Shown piece after piece: positions 42,521-50,667 of a stretch of DNA of 64,000 nucleotides. Origin of the DNA: Albirhodobacter sp048262715 (GTDB lineage Bacteria; Pseudomonadota; Alphaproteobacteria; Rhodobacterales; Rhodobacteraceae). Positions within the stretch are counted from its first letter, which is position 1. The number at the start of each line of letters is the position of its first letter. Made by a program: the position numbers and the translations under genes. The stretch lies in assembly GCA_048262715.1 (NCBI GenBank), contig JBLXEV010000011.1, forward strand, positions 62,001-126,000. Direction: 5' to 3'. The notes below the pieces were generated by a model, which was not told the origin of the DNA, ran no database searches, and saw nothing but the letters and a program-made list of their open reading frames with translations.

Positions 42521-43552
42521 TCAGTCGCCATCCGCAGAGTTGAACCCTGCCGAAACACCGAAGGCTTTGCCGATCTCCGCCTCCGCCGCATCGCCCGCCG
42601 CGATCACCGCTTGCTGCAAGATCTCGATCTTGAGCCGCCCGCTCGGGTCCGCGACACCTGCGAAATCGGGATCGTCCAGTTTCTCGAGCAGCGTCGCCAC
42701 CCGCTCGAACGCGGCGCGGGTCACGGGCACAACATCGGGCGCGGCATCGGGTTGCGCTTCCGTCTCCGCCAGATCCTGCGCAAGCTCGCCAAGCGCCGCT
42801 GTGGAAAGCGTCAGATTGCGCTGCGCCCGATGCGCCAGCAAGGCCTCGGCCCGCTCGGGATGCGGCGCATCAAAGCTGCCCAACGGCCGTCCGAGCCGCG
42901 TGCCTTCATTGAACTCAATCCCGACCAAAAGCTGCGTGAAGAGCGCCTGACGCGCCTCGGAGACCGAGTGATAGGTGGTGTTCCCTGCCTCGCCCGCGCT
43001 CAAAAGCTCGGGCGCATAGGCGACCCAATCCCGCGACAACCCAGCGGAGGTTGCCGCGAGATCGGCACTCATCGCCCGCACCAGATCGCAAGCGTAATCG
43101 CCCTGCGCATAGGCATCGCCGTAGAGGATCCGTTCGATCCCGTAGAGGCCCCGCGCCGCAATCGAGACCTGCGCCATCCCCTCAGGCGTTGCAATCGCCG
43201 GATCCTGCGCCTTGAGCATCGCCGCCATTTGCCGCGCGCCGAGGTTCTTTGGATCCGGCCAATAGGCGATGGTCAACGCCCGACCGCCTGCCTCGGAAGG
43301 GCCGATATGGTAGTGCTGCACTTTGAGCCATGCGTCAAAAGCGGCGTTCCACGGGGCTTGCAGATTCTGCGCGGAGCAATCAGCCGTTGCCGCCTCGGCG
43401 AGCGATTGCGCGGCGCTATCAAATGCCGTGAACCCCGGCAGGATCTGGCGCTCCACCACGTCGCGCACATCGGCGAACCCCGCCCCTGCCGTCAGCGCCA
43501 AAAGGGCAATCCCGCCCGCCAGACTGTTTCGCACGCTCTTGCCGCTCATCAC
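42521..43552 (-). CDS. imelysin-family exported protein (second copy)
   Basis: A 343-residue protein with a signal peptide ending near GAGFA and the imelysin (peptidase M75-like) fold: PWNAAFDAWLKVQHYHIGPSEAGGR and ARGLYGIERILYGD. Imelysins are periplasmic or surface proteins of iron uptake loci; protease activity is doubtful for most. The ATG overlaps the stop of the di-haem gene by 4 bases. It is only distantly similar to the longer imelysin at 44923-46203. Confidence 0.85.
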   Translation of the reverse strand: MMSGKSVRNSLAGGIALLALTAGAGFADVRDVVERQILPGFTAFDSAAQSLAEAATADCSAQNLQAPWNAAFDAWLKVQHYHIGPSEAGGRALTIAYWPDPKNLGARQMAAMLKAQDPAIATPEGMAQVSIAARGLYGIERILYGDAYAQGDYACDLVRAMSADLAATSAGLSRDWVAYAPELLSAGEAGNTTYHSVSEARQALFTQLLVGIEFNEGTRLGRPLGSFDAPHPERAEALLAHRAQRNLTLSTAALGELAQDLAETEAQPDAAPDVVPVTRAAFERVATLLEKLDDPDFAGVADPSGRLKIEILQQAVIAAGDAAEAEIGKAFGVSAGFNSADGD

Positions 43553-44913
43553 AGGCTCCTCAAATAGTCCACCAAGGCCGCGCGCTGCGCCGCCGTCATC
43601 CCCGCGACCCTATCACGCGCCGCGCGCGCTTCACCACCGTGCCAAAGCACCGCTTCCAAGATTGTGAGGGCGCGCCCGTCATGCAGATAGCCGCCGCCAG
43701 CAGAGCCGCCTGCATCTCCGCCCGAGGCGCCCAGCCCCCAAAGCGGCGTGGTCCGCCACTCGGCCCCGCCACCATCCGCGAGATCGGCCCCCATATTGTG
43801 CAGCAGGAAATCGCTATAGGGCCGCGCGCCGTTTGAATAGGCCTGCGCGCGGTGGCATGCCCCGCATCCCGCCTGCGCGAACAGCGCTGCGCCCTCATTA
43901 TCCCCGCCAGCACCTGTTGTGACAGGCAGATCCGTCAGATAGCGCACCACCAGATCGAGCGTCGAGGCGGAGACCTCGCGCCCGTCTCGCAGGCCGGCAT
44001 CCTCGCCATGCGGCATCCCTGCGCAGCTCAGGCAATCGCCCTGCGGATCGGGAAACAGCGGCGAGGACAGCCCCATATCTACAAAGAACGCCTGTGCAGT
44101 CTGATCTTTCAGGGTCACCGCGCCACTACGCCAACCGAACCGCGCCAGCGCCACGCGGCCCAGTTCGGGCGAAAACGCCTCCGCGAGGCGACCCGAAATC
44201 CCATCGCCATCGGTATCGTCAGGGTCGGCCTGTGCTCTGATCTCAGCCTCGGGGATCGCGGCGATCTGCCCGACACCGAAGAGCGGCGGCGAGACCCGCA
44301 GCGAGAGCGCCGTCAGCGGCACCTCCGCCGCCTCTCCGCGGATCTGCGGCACCTCCGCCGCCTCTCCGCGGATCTGCGGCACCTCCGCCGCCTCTCCGCG
44401 GATCTGCGGCATCACACGGCGCAGGGAGACCTGCGTGCCATCCTCCAGCGCCACAGCCTCCATCTGATAGCGCAGCGCCAAGGCCCCCTCCGGCGCGAGA
44501 CCGCCCGCCCCCCCCGCGAGCCCCGTCACTGCACGATCCTGCAGCTGCAGACCGAAGCGCGAATGGCCATGATCGCCCGTAAATTTTACAACCGTTCCGA
44601 TTGGAGCCGCGATAGCAGCGGTGCCGCTTGCAACTGGAAGGTAAGAGCGCCCGCCGCCCTCATGGCAATTGGAACAGGCGCGCGCGTTGAACAGCGGCCC
44701 CAGCCCATCGGAGCCTTTGGTCGAACTCGGGGCCGCGACCCAGAGCTTCTCGAACAGCGCACGGCCCATTTCCGCCTCCAGCCCGTCAAGGCTTGCGGTT
44801 GGCACCGAAACGGGGGCGGGCTCCGCAAAGCCCACCCCCGTCATCTGTCCGCCAATCAGCGCCGCGCCCGCAAGCGCCGCCCCGATCCGCCCTGCGCGCT
44901 TAAACTGCCGCAT
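43549..44913 (-). CDS. di-haem cytochrome c oxidoreductase (DUF1111)
   Basis: A 454-residue exported protein. A signal peptide ends near VGFAEP. Two haem-binding CXXCH motifs are visible: CSNCH (about 80-84) and CGACH (about 355-359). A further CLSC without histidine lies between them. This is the DUF1111 'thiol oxidoreductase' family of iron operons, perhaps oxidising or reducing iron in the periplasm. A ten-residue unit, PQIRGEAAEV, is repeated three times in tandem near residues 168-197, encoded by three perfect 30-base copies. Confidence 0.88.
   Translation of the reverse strand: MRQFKRAGRIGAALAGAALIGGQMTGVGFAEPAPVSVPTASLDGLEAEMGRALFEKLWVAAPSSTKGSDGLGPLFNARACSNCHEGGGRSYLPVASGTAAIAAPIGTVVKFTGDHGHSRFGLQLQDRAVTGLAGGAGGLAPEGALALRYQMEAVALEDGTQVSLRRVMPQIRGEAAEVPQIRGEAAEVPQIRGEAAEVPLTALSLRVSPPLFGVGQIAAIPEAEIRAQADPDDTDGDGISGRLAEAFSPELGRVALARFGWRSGAVTLKDQTAQAFFVDMGLSSPLFPDPQGDCLSCAGMPHGEDAGLRDGREVSASTLDLVVRYLTDLPVTTGAGGDNEGAALFAQAGCGACHRAQAYSNGARPYSDFLLHNMGADLADGGGAEWRTTPLWGLGASGGDAGGSAGGGYLHDGRALTILEAVLWHGGEARAARDRVAGMTAAQRAALVDYLRSL
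44321..44410 (-). repeat. three perfect 30-base tandem repeats inside the di-haem gene
   Basis: Three identical units (44321-44350, 44351-44380, 44381-44410) keep the frame and encode PQIRGEAAEV three times. Perfect identity suggests recent expansion by slippage. Confidence 0.95.
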
Positions 44914-44922
44914 GGCTGGCGC

Positions 44923-46203
44923 TTACTGCAGCACCGAGTCAGGATTATCGAGACTGTCCGAGCCTTCCAGCTCAATCTCGGTGCCCAGTGCCGTCACCGC
45001 GCGCTCAATCGAGCGGGTCTGTGCGACCAGCGCATCCACGGCTTTGTTGATGATTGCCGCGCCCGTCTCATTGCCCATGCCGAGCATCTGATCATAGGCC
45101 ATGCCGCCTTCGGCTGCCGCTTTCATCTCGTCCAGCGCCGCAACTGAAGCCGCCAATTCTGTCGTGAGTTGAGTATCCACCTCCGGCGCGTGCTCGGCCA
45201 CCAGATCGGACACCGAAGGCCCCTCCAGAACCGTGCCATCCACGCGGGTATAGCGGCCCGTGTAGACGTTCTGGATGCCCAAACCATCGTAGTAATGCGA
45301 CAGGTGCGTCATATCGGAGAAGCAATCCTGCTCTTCTTCGGGGTCGTGCAGCATGAGGCCCAGCTTGATCCGCTCGCCTGCCAGCTCACCGTAGGACAGC
45401 GAGCCAAGCCCCGTCAGGATCGCCTTCACCCCGCCCTCATTCACCGCGATCTCGCGCGCAGCACCGCCCTCTTTCCACGCATCCGACATCTCGGCCAGAT
45501 CCGTCACCAAGAGATCGGTCACCGCCTTGAGATAGGCCGCGCGGCGATCACAATTGCCGCCGGTGCAGCCCTCACCCTGAAGGTAATCGGTATAAGAGCG
45601 CGCGCCTGCGCCCGCCTCTGTCCCGTTGAGGTCCTGCCCCCAGAGCAGGAATTCCACCGCGTGATAGCCCGAAGCCACATTCGCCTCGATGCCTTCCGCC
45701 TCGTGTAGCGTGCCTGCGATAAGGTCGGGCGTGATCGCGGTCGCATCCACTTTCGTGCCGCCGATGGTGACGGAGGGATTGGCGATCACGTTGAGGAGCG
45801 CATAGTCGTTCTCCTCATTCACCGCTGCCGATCCCATATCGACATAGTCGATCAGGCCCTCATCGAGCGGCCAAGCATTCACGCGGCCCTCCCATTCATC
45901 GACAACCGGATTGCCGAAGCGGAAGGCTTCTGTTTGCAGATAGGGCTTGCGGGCCGCGACCCAAGCCGCCTTCGCGGCCTCCTGCGTCTCGGCGGAGGGC
46001 GATGCGAGGAAGGCGTCCACGGCGGCTTGCAAGGCTAGCGCCGTGGTCAGCGAATCCGCGTAGCCCGCCGCGCCAATCTCGGCGTAATGCGCGACGACAG
46101 CCGCCTCATCGACAGCCTCAGCCTGCGCCGCCCCGGCAAAGGCGCTCAGCGCCAGAATTGTCGTCGCCAGAAGTTTTCCGGCCGTCCCTGTCCGCAACAT
46201 CAT
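44923..46203 (-). CDS. imelysin-family iron-regulated protein (first copy)
   Basis: A 426-residue exported protein that leads the operon. A signal peptide (LLATTILALSAFAGAAQAEA) is followed by the imelysin domain: AAKAAWVAARKPYLQTEAFRFGNP, GYHAVEFLLWGQD (GxHxxE motif, about 193-198), and late LSHYYDGLGIQNVYTG. It resembles IrpA and ICMP. Two adjacent ATG codons (46203 and 46200) follow GGAGAATAGGT; the frame to 46311 would run through the promoter. Iron-responsive control is suggested by the upstream palindrome. Confidence 0.9.
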   Translation of the reverse strand: MMLRTGTAGKLLATTILALSAFAGAAQAEAVDEAAVVAHYAEIGAAGYADSLTTALALQAAVDAFLASPSAETQEAAKAAWVAARKPYLQTEAFRFGNPVVDEWEGRVNAWPLDEGLIDYVDMGSAAVNEENDYALLNVIANPSVTIGGTKVDATAITPDLIAGTLHEAEGIEANVASGYHAVEFLLWGQDLNGTEAGAGARSYTDYLQGEGCTGGNCDRRAAYLKAVTDLLVTDLAEMSDAWKEGGAAREIAVNEGGVKAILTGLGSLSYGELAGERIKLGLMLHDPEEEQDCFSDMTHLSHYYDGLGIQNVYTGRYTRVDGTVLEGPSVSDLVAEHAPEVDTQLTTELAASVAALDEMKAAAEGGMAYDQMLGMGNETGAAIINKAVDALVAQTRSIERAVTALGTEIELEGSDSLDNPDSVLQ

Positions 46204-46237
46204 ACCTATTCTCCGCAATCTTTCAGATTTTGACGAA

Positions 46238-46266
46238 TAATTGATGGAAACACTCAACATTGTAAA
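46238..46266 (-). promoter_or_regulatory. promoter of the imelysin operon overlapped by a TGA-N9-TCA box
   Basis: On the minus strand TTTACA (46261-46266) and CAATTA (46238-46243) are 17 bases apart. Between them lies TTGA-N9-TCAA on both strands (46241-46257), the palindromic form of RirA/IRO-type iron boxes in alphaproteobacteria. A repressor there would block polymerase. The regulator in this organism is not in the window. Confidence 0.6.
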
Positions 46267-46383
46267 CCGGATTTTTGAGCTGACCCGCTGACACAGAAAA
46301 AACGCCACCATTGCCGCGCCTTAACTCTCTGGAAACGGATCCGATGCAGGTTCAAGCTATCGACCTGCCAGAAAGGCTAACAC

Positions 46384-47115
46384 ATGATTCCCTCGATCCT
46401 GACGCCAGAGGAGCCCAAGCACCGCACGGAAACCCCGTCCCAAGCGCACGGCCCCCGTGACTCTACCACGCAGCCGATACGGCTGCGCGCATCTGAAACC
46501 GCGGGCCCCGCGCCCCTATCACCGGACCTGCCCCCGCCCACGCTAACACCCACGCCAACATCCACGGCGCTTCCGATCCGCGCGCATCGCCTCCTTGCGA
46601 CGCTCGCAGCCGCGCGGAACCGACGCAAGGGCGCGCCTGTAAAAAGCAGGGCGGAGCAGGTCGCGCATACTCTGGAGATCCTCGCAGCGCGGAGAGGCCC
46701 CCCCCCCCACACAGCGGCGAGCGCCCCCGCATTGCTCTTTACCAGCAACCGACAGCACCCCCGCCAAGATCGCGACCTTGAATGCAAGATCCAAGGAATT
46801 CGGGATTTTATCGGTCGGTTAGAGTGCGAAATTGCCACCCGTCACGGCCTGCGCGCGGAACGGGCCATCACCCTCAAGGCCCTACGCCGCGAGGTCGCGG
46901 ATATTGAGATCGCGCTGGACGAGGCCAGCGGCGCGCATTGGATCAACCTTATCGAGCAGTATAACACCGCAAAAACCCGCCTCACGCAGCTCGCCGAGAT
47001 CGACAAGCGCCAGACCGCCATCGATATCTCCGATGATCCGCATATGGAGGCAGAGCTGCAGAAATGGCGACTGCGCCTCGCGCGGGTGACACATCCAGAG
47101 CGGCGGTTGCATTGA
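46384..47115 (+). CDS. hypothetical protein with proline-rich head and helical tail
   Basis: A 243-residue frame I do not recognise. Residues 1-65 are Pro/Thr-rich and low complexity. Residues 125-243 are helical and charged, likely coiled coil (KALRREVADIEIALDEASG ... LTQLAEIDKRQ). An 11-C run at 46698-46708, encoding GPPPH, lies between the two parts and makes the frame sensitive to slippage or sequencing error. The first half may therefore not be translated in this frame in every cell. A minus-strand frame over the same region has no better claim. Confidence 0.5.
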   Translation: MIPSILTPEEPKHRTETPSQAHGPRDSTTQPIRLRASETAGPAPLSPDLPPPTLTPTPTSTALPIRAHRLLATLAAARNRRKGAPVKSRAEQVAHTLEILAARRGPPPHTAASAPALLFTSNRQHPRQDRDLECKIQGIRDFIGRLECEIATRHGLRAERAITLKALRREVADIEIALDEASGAHWINLIEQYNTAKTRLTQLAEIDKRQTAIDISDDPHMEAELQKWRLRLARVTHPERRLH

Positions 47116-47190
47116 GGGGCGCCTTGCCCCATTGCCACCACCTGCGGGCATGGCACCGATGTCAGACACAGACCCGCGCCACCTAAAACG

Positions 47191-47220
47191 AAAAAGGCCG
47201 CCCCCGAAGGAGCGGCCTTT
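47191..47220. terminator. bidirectional terminator after rpmG
   Basis: AAAGGCCGC (47193-47201) pairs with GCGGCCTTT (47212-47220); T-rich ends on both strands. It serves rpmG on minus and the hypothetical gene on plus. Confidence 0.85.
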
Positions 47221-47240
47221 GAACGCTAAAGATGCAGATC

Positions 47241-47408
47241 TTACTTGATCTTGCCTTCTTTGTATTCAACGTGCTTACGCACAACCGGATCATATTTGTT
47301 CACGGTCATTTTTTCCGTCATGGTGCGGGCATTCTTCTTGGTCACATAGAAGTGCCCGGTGCCCGCCGTCGAGTTCAGACGGATCTTGATCGTCGTCGGC
47401 TTCGCCAT
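47241..47408 (-). CDS. rpmG: 50S ribosomal protein L33
   Basis: A 55-residue ribosomal protein starting [18 protein letters not shown], with the family core [22 protein letters not shown] and a basic C-terminus. It lacks the cysteine pairs of the zinc-binding form, as usual in this group. ATG 47408 follows GGAGACTTG; the open frame continues upstream without homology. Confidence 0.97.
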
Positions 47409-47644
47409 TTTCAAGTCTCCTAGACAAGGCACCCATGTGCCCGCAAATTCGTTGGTCCCGCCTTTTACTGTTGCCACGTCCAGAGTCAACAGCCCTCGCA
47501 CCGCAAAAGTGCAAATTTTCCCGAGAAGCGCAAAGGAATCGCAAAACCCGCAGCGGGCGCGCCCTAGGGAGAGGCCGCGCCCGCCGTTTTCGGCACGAAA
47601 CGCGCCTCACCCCCTATGCGGCAAGGCCCGTGTGCAGACCGCGC

Positions 47645-48358
47645 TTAAAGCGCAGGCTTGCCCATCGTTTTGTGGATTTGCGCGACGCTGGCATCGTCGA
47701 GCATCAGGCCACGCGCCAGCGCTTTGAGATAGGTGCGCTCGGCCTCGGTATCGACGGTGATCGCCATCAGCGCCGCCGAATAGACCTGCGCCTTGCTCGC
47801 ATCGCCCACGGACGCCGCCAATGCCGCCGCATCCAAGGGCGCGTTGAGTTCGGCTTGCACGAAGGCCATCTCCTCGTCCGACGCATCGGAGAGGTGATCA
47901 AGGATCTTCGCGCGCTCCTCGGCGTCGATCTCGCCATCGGCCTTCGCCGCTTGGATCATCGCGCGGATCATCAGCTTGGCGTTTTCTTCCATCATCGCGT
48001 TGACGGGCGTGCCCGCCGTGACAGCGCCCATCATATCCGAGACCGATTTCGCGCCCGTGGCCGCAGCTCCCGTCATCGCCGCCATCATCGAGCCAAGACC
48101 CGCCTCGGTTGCCTCCGTCGCCTGCAGGGCCGTGCCGGAGAATTTCGCGAACATATCGCGCACCGCATCCGCCCCGCCCGGCACGCCGTATTTATCCGCC
48201 ATCGCGCCCATCTGATCGGCCATGCCGTTTTGACCCGTGCTCGCACCGCGCAGCGCGTCCTTCATGCCCGTAACCCCGCCCGCTTGGCGGAACTTCTCGA
48301 CACCTTTCGCCGCCGCAAAACCGACTGCCAATGTCGCCAATGTTTTTACAAAACTCAT
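47645..48358 (-). CDS. DUF533 family protein (YebE-like)
   Basis: A 237-residue protein. A short N-terminal hydrophobic segment (TLATLAVGFAAAKGVEKF) is followed by a Gly/Met-rich stretch. A C-terminal helical TerB-like domain (MIRAMIQAAKADGEIDAEERAKILDHL, then AALMAITVDTEAERTYLKALARGL) is diagnostic for DUF533. The acidic AxADGxIDxxE motif could bind divalent metal. Function is unknown. ATG 48358 was chosen because upstream codons lack homology. Confidence 0.86.
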   Translation of the reverse strand: MSFVKTLATLAVGFAAAKGVEKFRQAGGVTGMKDALRGASTGQNGMADQMGAMADKYGVPGGADAVRDMFAKFSGTALQATEATEAGLGSMMAAMTGAAATGAKSVSDMMGAVTAGTPVNAMMEENAKLMIRAMIQAAKADGEIDAEERAKILDHLSDASDEEMAFVQAELNAPLDAAALAASVGDASKAQVYSAALMAITVDTEAERTYLKALARGLMLDDASVAQIHKTMGKPAL

Positions 48359-48510
48359 CTCAACATCCCCTTCCCTGCCCGCAAAACGCGGCTCTGCCCT
48401 CATACTGCATGAATGTGACGCTGAGCCAACAGGGGAAAATCGATGGGTTTCACCCACGGCGGATTTCCCCCGAGGAGGGCAATCTGCAGGATTAATGAGA
48501 AGGGGAATTT

Positions 48511-48954
48511 GCGCGGACGGCCTGTAAGCCGGATTTTGTCCAAGGGGTTGCCCCCTCTGGATGACCATTCCTCTTGCCCTACGATTGCTCGCAGGATCTA
48601 GCTGCCAACCCGGATCTCTCGGGGCGAAGGCCCCCTACGGTGACTTGCGTCCCGCGCGAGATCCCTATTCGGCGTTGCTCCCGGTGGGGCTTGCCATGCC
48701 AGTCCTGTTGCCAGTCCCGCGGTGGGCTCTTACCCCACCGTTTCACCCTTACCCTGCCGGATCCCTCGCACAGCCGCTTACGCGGATTTCGCTCGGGCGA
48801 CAGGGCGGTCTCTTCTCTGTGGCGCTTTCCCTAGGGTTACCCCCGCCGGGCGTTACCCGGCACCGTTCCTTCATGGAGTCCGGACTTTCCTCGCGCCCTC
48901 AGGTATCTACAAAAGCAGACCTATGAGGACCCGCGGTCATCCAGCCATCCGCGC
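48511..48954 (-). ncRNA. rnpB: RNase P RNA
   Basis: The catalytic RNA that trims tRNA 5' ends, read on the minus strand. The 5' part has GCGCGGATGGCTGG and the invariant GAGGAAAGTCCGGACTCC (CR-I). The 3' part has ACAAAATCCGGCTTACAGGC and closes helix P1 with GTCCGCGC. Boundaries are set by the P1 pairing of GCGCGGA with TCCGCGC, giving 444 bases, a usual bacterial type A length. Confidence 0.94.
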
Positions 48955-49021
48955 AAGCGCCCTGTTACGCGGCGCGCGCGGATCGGTCAATGGGCTCTCT
49001 CGTTGCGGCACCTGCGCAGGC

Positions 49022-49711
49022 TCAGGCAGAGCGCCATTGATCGCCATCCCCCCCGAACCGCGCCGCGAGATCGGCAATGATCGCCATATCCTGCGCGCTT
49101 AGCGGCCCCGAAGCCCAAGGCCGGAACCGCAAGCGAAAGGCCTCTAGAACCGTCTCAAAATTGCCTTCGGGATAGCCAAAACTCTGCGCGAGAGCGGTAA
49201 ACACCTGCGGATCGGCCGGAATATCGGCCGCCACATCCTCGGGCCAAACAGAAAGCCCCTGAAGCGCAAGCCTGCGCCAGTCAAAGCGCGGGCCGGGATC
49301 AATCTTGCGCCCCGGTGCCATATCGGAATGGCCGATCACCCCCTCAGGCGCGATTCCCCAGCGCGATAGGATCCCGCGCAAGAGATCCTCCAGCGCGGCC
49401 ATTTGCGGCGCGGAAAACGGATGCGTGCCGCGATTGGCCAGCTCGATCCCGATGGAGCGCGAATTCACATCGCCCCGCCCTTGCCACGATCCGGCCCCCG
49501 CATGCCAAGCCCGCATCGCCTCTTCGACCAGCGCATGGCACGTGCCATCCTCGCCAATCAGCCAATGCGCGGAGACCTCCGCCGCAGGATCACACAGCCG
49601 CGCGCCCGCCGCGTCACAGCTTTGCATCGCGGTGTAATGCACCACCACCAGCTCGGGCAAAAGCCCGTCGCGGCGCGGCCCGAAATTGGGAGAGCGCATC
49701 ACCGAGCCCAT
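49022..49711 (-). CDS. N-acetylmuramoyl-L-alanine amidase, AmpD/AmiD type
   Basis: Cleaves the amide between muramic acid and the stem peptide in cell-wall recycling. Its 229 residues have zinc ligands suggested by VVHYTAM (His25), RAWHAGAGSW, and IGHSDMAPGRKIDPG. No signal peptide is present, so a cytoplasmic AmpD-like role is more likely than periplasmic AmiD. The C-terminal 75 residues resemble a small helical peptidoglycan-binding region, longer than E. coli AmpD (183 residues). Confidence 0.88.
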   Translation of the reverse strand: MGSVMRSPNFGPRRDGLLPELVVVHYTAMQSCDAAGARLCDPAAEVSAHWLIGEDGTCHALVEEAMRAWHAGAGSWQGRGDVNSRSIGIELANRGTHPFSAPQMAALEDLLRGILSRWGIAPEGVIGHSDMAPGRKIDPGPRFDWRRLALQGLSVWPEDVAADIPADPQVFTALAQSFGYPEGNFETVLEAFRLRFRPWASGPLSAQDMAIIADLAARFGGDGDQWRSA

Positions 49712-49720
49712 ACCAGCGCC

Positions 49721-50572
49721 CTACTGCGCGCGGGCGGCTTGGAACGGGCGCGGATCCCACGAACAGGCGAAGCCATCGCCATCAGGATCAAGGTTCTTGC
49801 TGTCTTTTTGCGGCCCGCCAGCCTGCAAAAATGCCCGCTGCGCCAGATCCGGCGAGGCAAATTTCCCACAGGCGCGCTCGCTCGAGGTCAGGTGCATCCC
49901 GCCGCGCGCATACACGGACTGGCCCAGCGTGTTATTCGCACTCAGCGCATAGCTCGCGAGATTGATCCCCGTATCGCCTGAACGGCTCGGCAGGGCTGTC
50001 GGGGTGACTTGCTGGTAATTCGCCCGCATCTGCGCGAGGCGTTCTTTGTCGGAGGCAATGGTCTCGCGCCCCGCGACCGCGTCAAAGCTGTTCTCGTCTG
50101 AAATGCCCGCGCTATGCGTCACAGGCGGCGGCGCCATCGGCGCGGCGGAGGTATTGCTAACAGTGCCCAAAGTGCTCGAGGTGGTAAGCGGCGCGCCCAG
50201 CGGCTGCCCCACAGATTGGCCGAGAGGCTGCCCCACAGGCTGCACGGGCGCAGGCGTCTGGCCCATCGGCCCACCTGGCACGGCGGCGAGGATCGACGCA
50301 GGCAGCGGCGCGGAGGGGCTGGTGCTGCCGAGCGAGGTGGTCGCAACCGCTTCCGCCCCGATGGCCGCGCCCGCATTGGCGACGGTGGCCGTGCCCATCG
50401 GCGCAGGGGCTGCCCCGCCATTGGTCAAAGCGGCTTCGCGCTGCTTGAGATAGCTTTGATAATCCCCAAAGCCGACGCCCGCCTGCGCCCCGCTTTCGGG
50501 GATCTCTGGCCCACCGCAGGCGGCCAAAGCCAGAACCGGAATCATAACCATCGGGAAGAACATCTGCCGCAT
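49721..50572 (-). CDS. lipoprotein with C-terminal Excalibur-like domain
   Basis: A 283-residue lipoprotein. The signal ends in LALAAC, a good lipobox. The middle is low complexity: Ala/Pro/Gly/Thr-rich, with a VGQPLGQ-type repeat near 110-125. The last 50 residues (CGKFASPDLAQRAF ... LDPDGDGFACSWDP) match the Excalibur calcium-binding pattern DxDxDGxxC. It probably sits on a membrane and faces the periplasm. ATG 50572 follows GAGG; the frame has one more ATG five codons upstream. It lies 9 bases from the amidase gene and is likely cotranscribed. Confidence 0.8.
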   Translation of the reverse strand: MRQMFFPMVMIPVLALAACGGPEIPESGAQAGVGFGDYQSYLKQREAALTNGGAAPAPMGTATVANAGAAIGAEAVATTSLGSTSPSAPLPASILAAVPGGPMGQTPAPVQPVGQPLGQSVGQPLGAPLTTSSTLGTVSNTSAAPMAPPPVTHSAGISDENSFDAVAGRETIASDKERLAQMRANYQQVTPTALPSRSGDTGINLASYALSANNTLGQSVYARGGMHLTSSERACGKFASPDLAQRAFLQAGGPQKDSKNLDPDGDGFACSWDPRPFQAARAQ

Positions 50573-50635
50573 CGGATCAAACCTCATCGTAACCGCATCT
50601 CATATTGACCGAGCCTCTCACAGGGCCCGTTCTAA

Positions 50636-50665
50636 AAAGGCCCCCGCATCTGCGAGGGCCCCTTG
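50636..50665 (-). terminator. terminator of the gatCA operon
   Basis: On the minus strand AAGGGGCCCTCGC pairs with GCGGGGGCCTTTTT around a short AGAT loop and ends in five T, just after the gatA stop. Confidence 0.8.
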
Positions 50666-50667
50666 TT

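Noticed and set aside
41441..43567. 708-codon plus frame over the DUF1513 and imelysin genes
   Set aside because: Arg/His/Pro-rich shadow frame; the minus-strand genes have signal peptides and family motifs.
48561..48926. plus frames of up to 121 codons
   Set aside because: They lie in the RNase P RNA gene, whose conserved cores explain the sequence.
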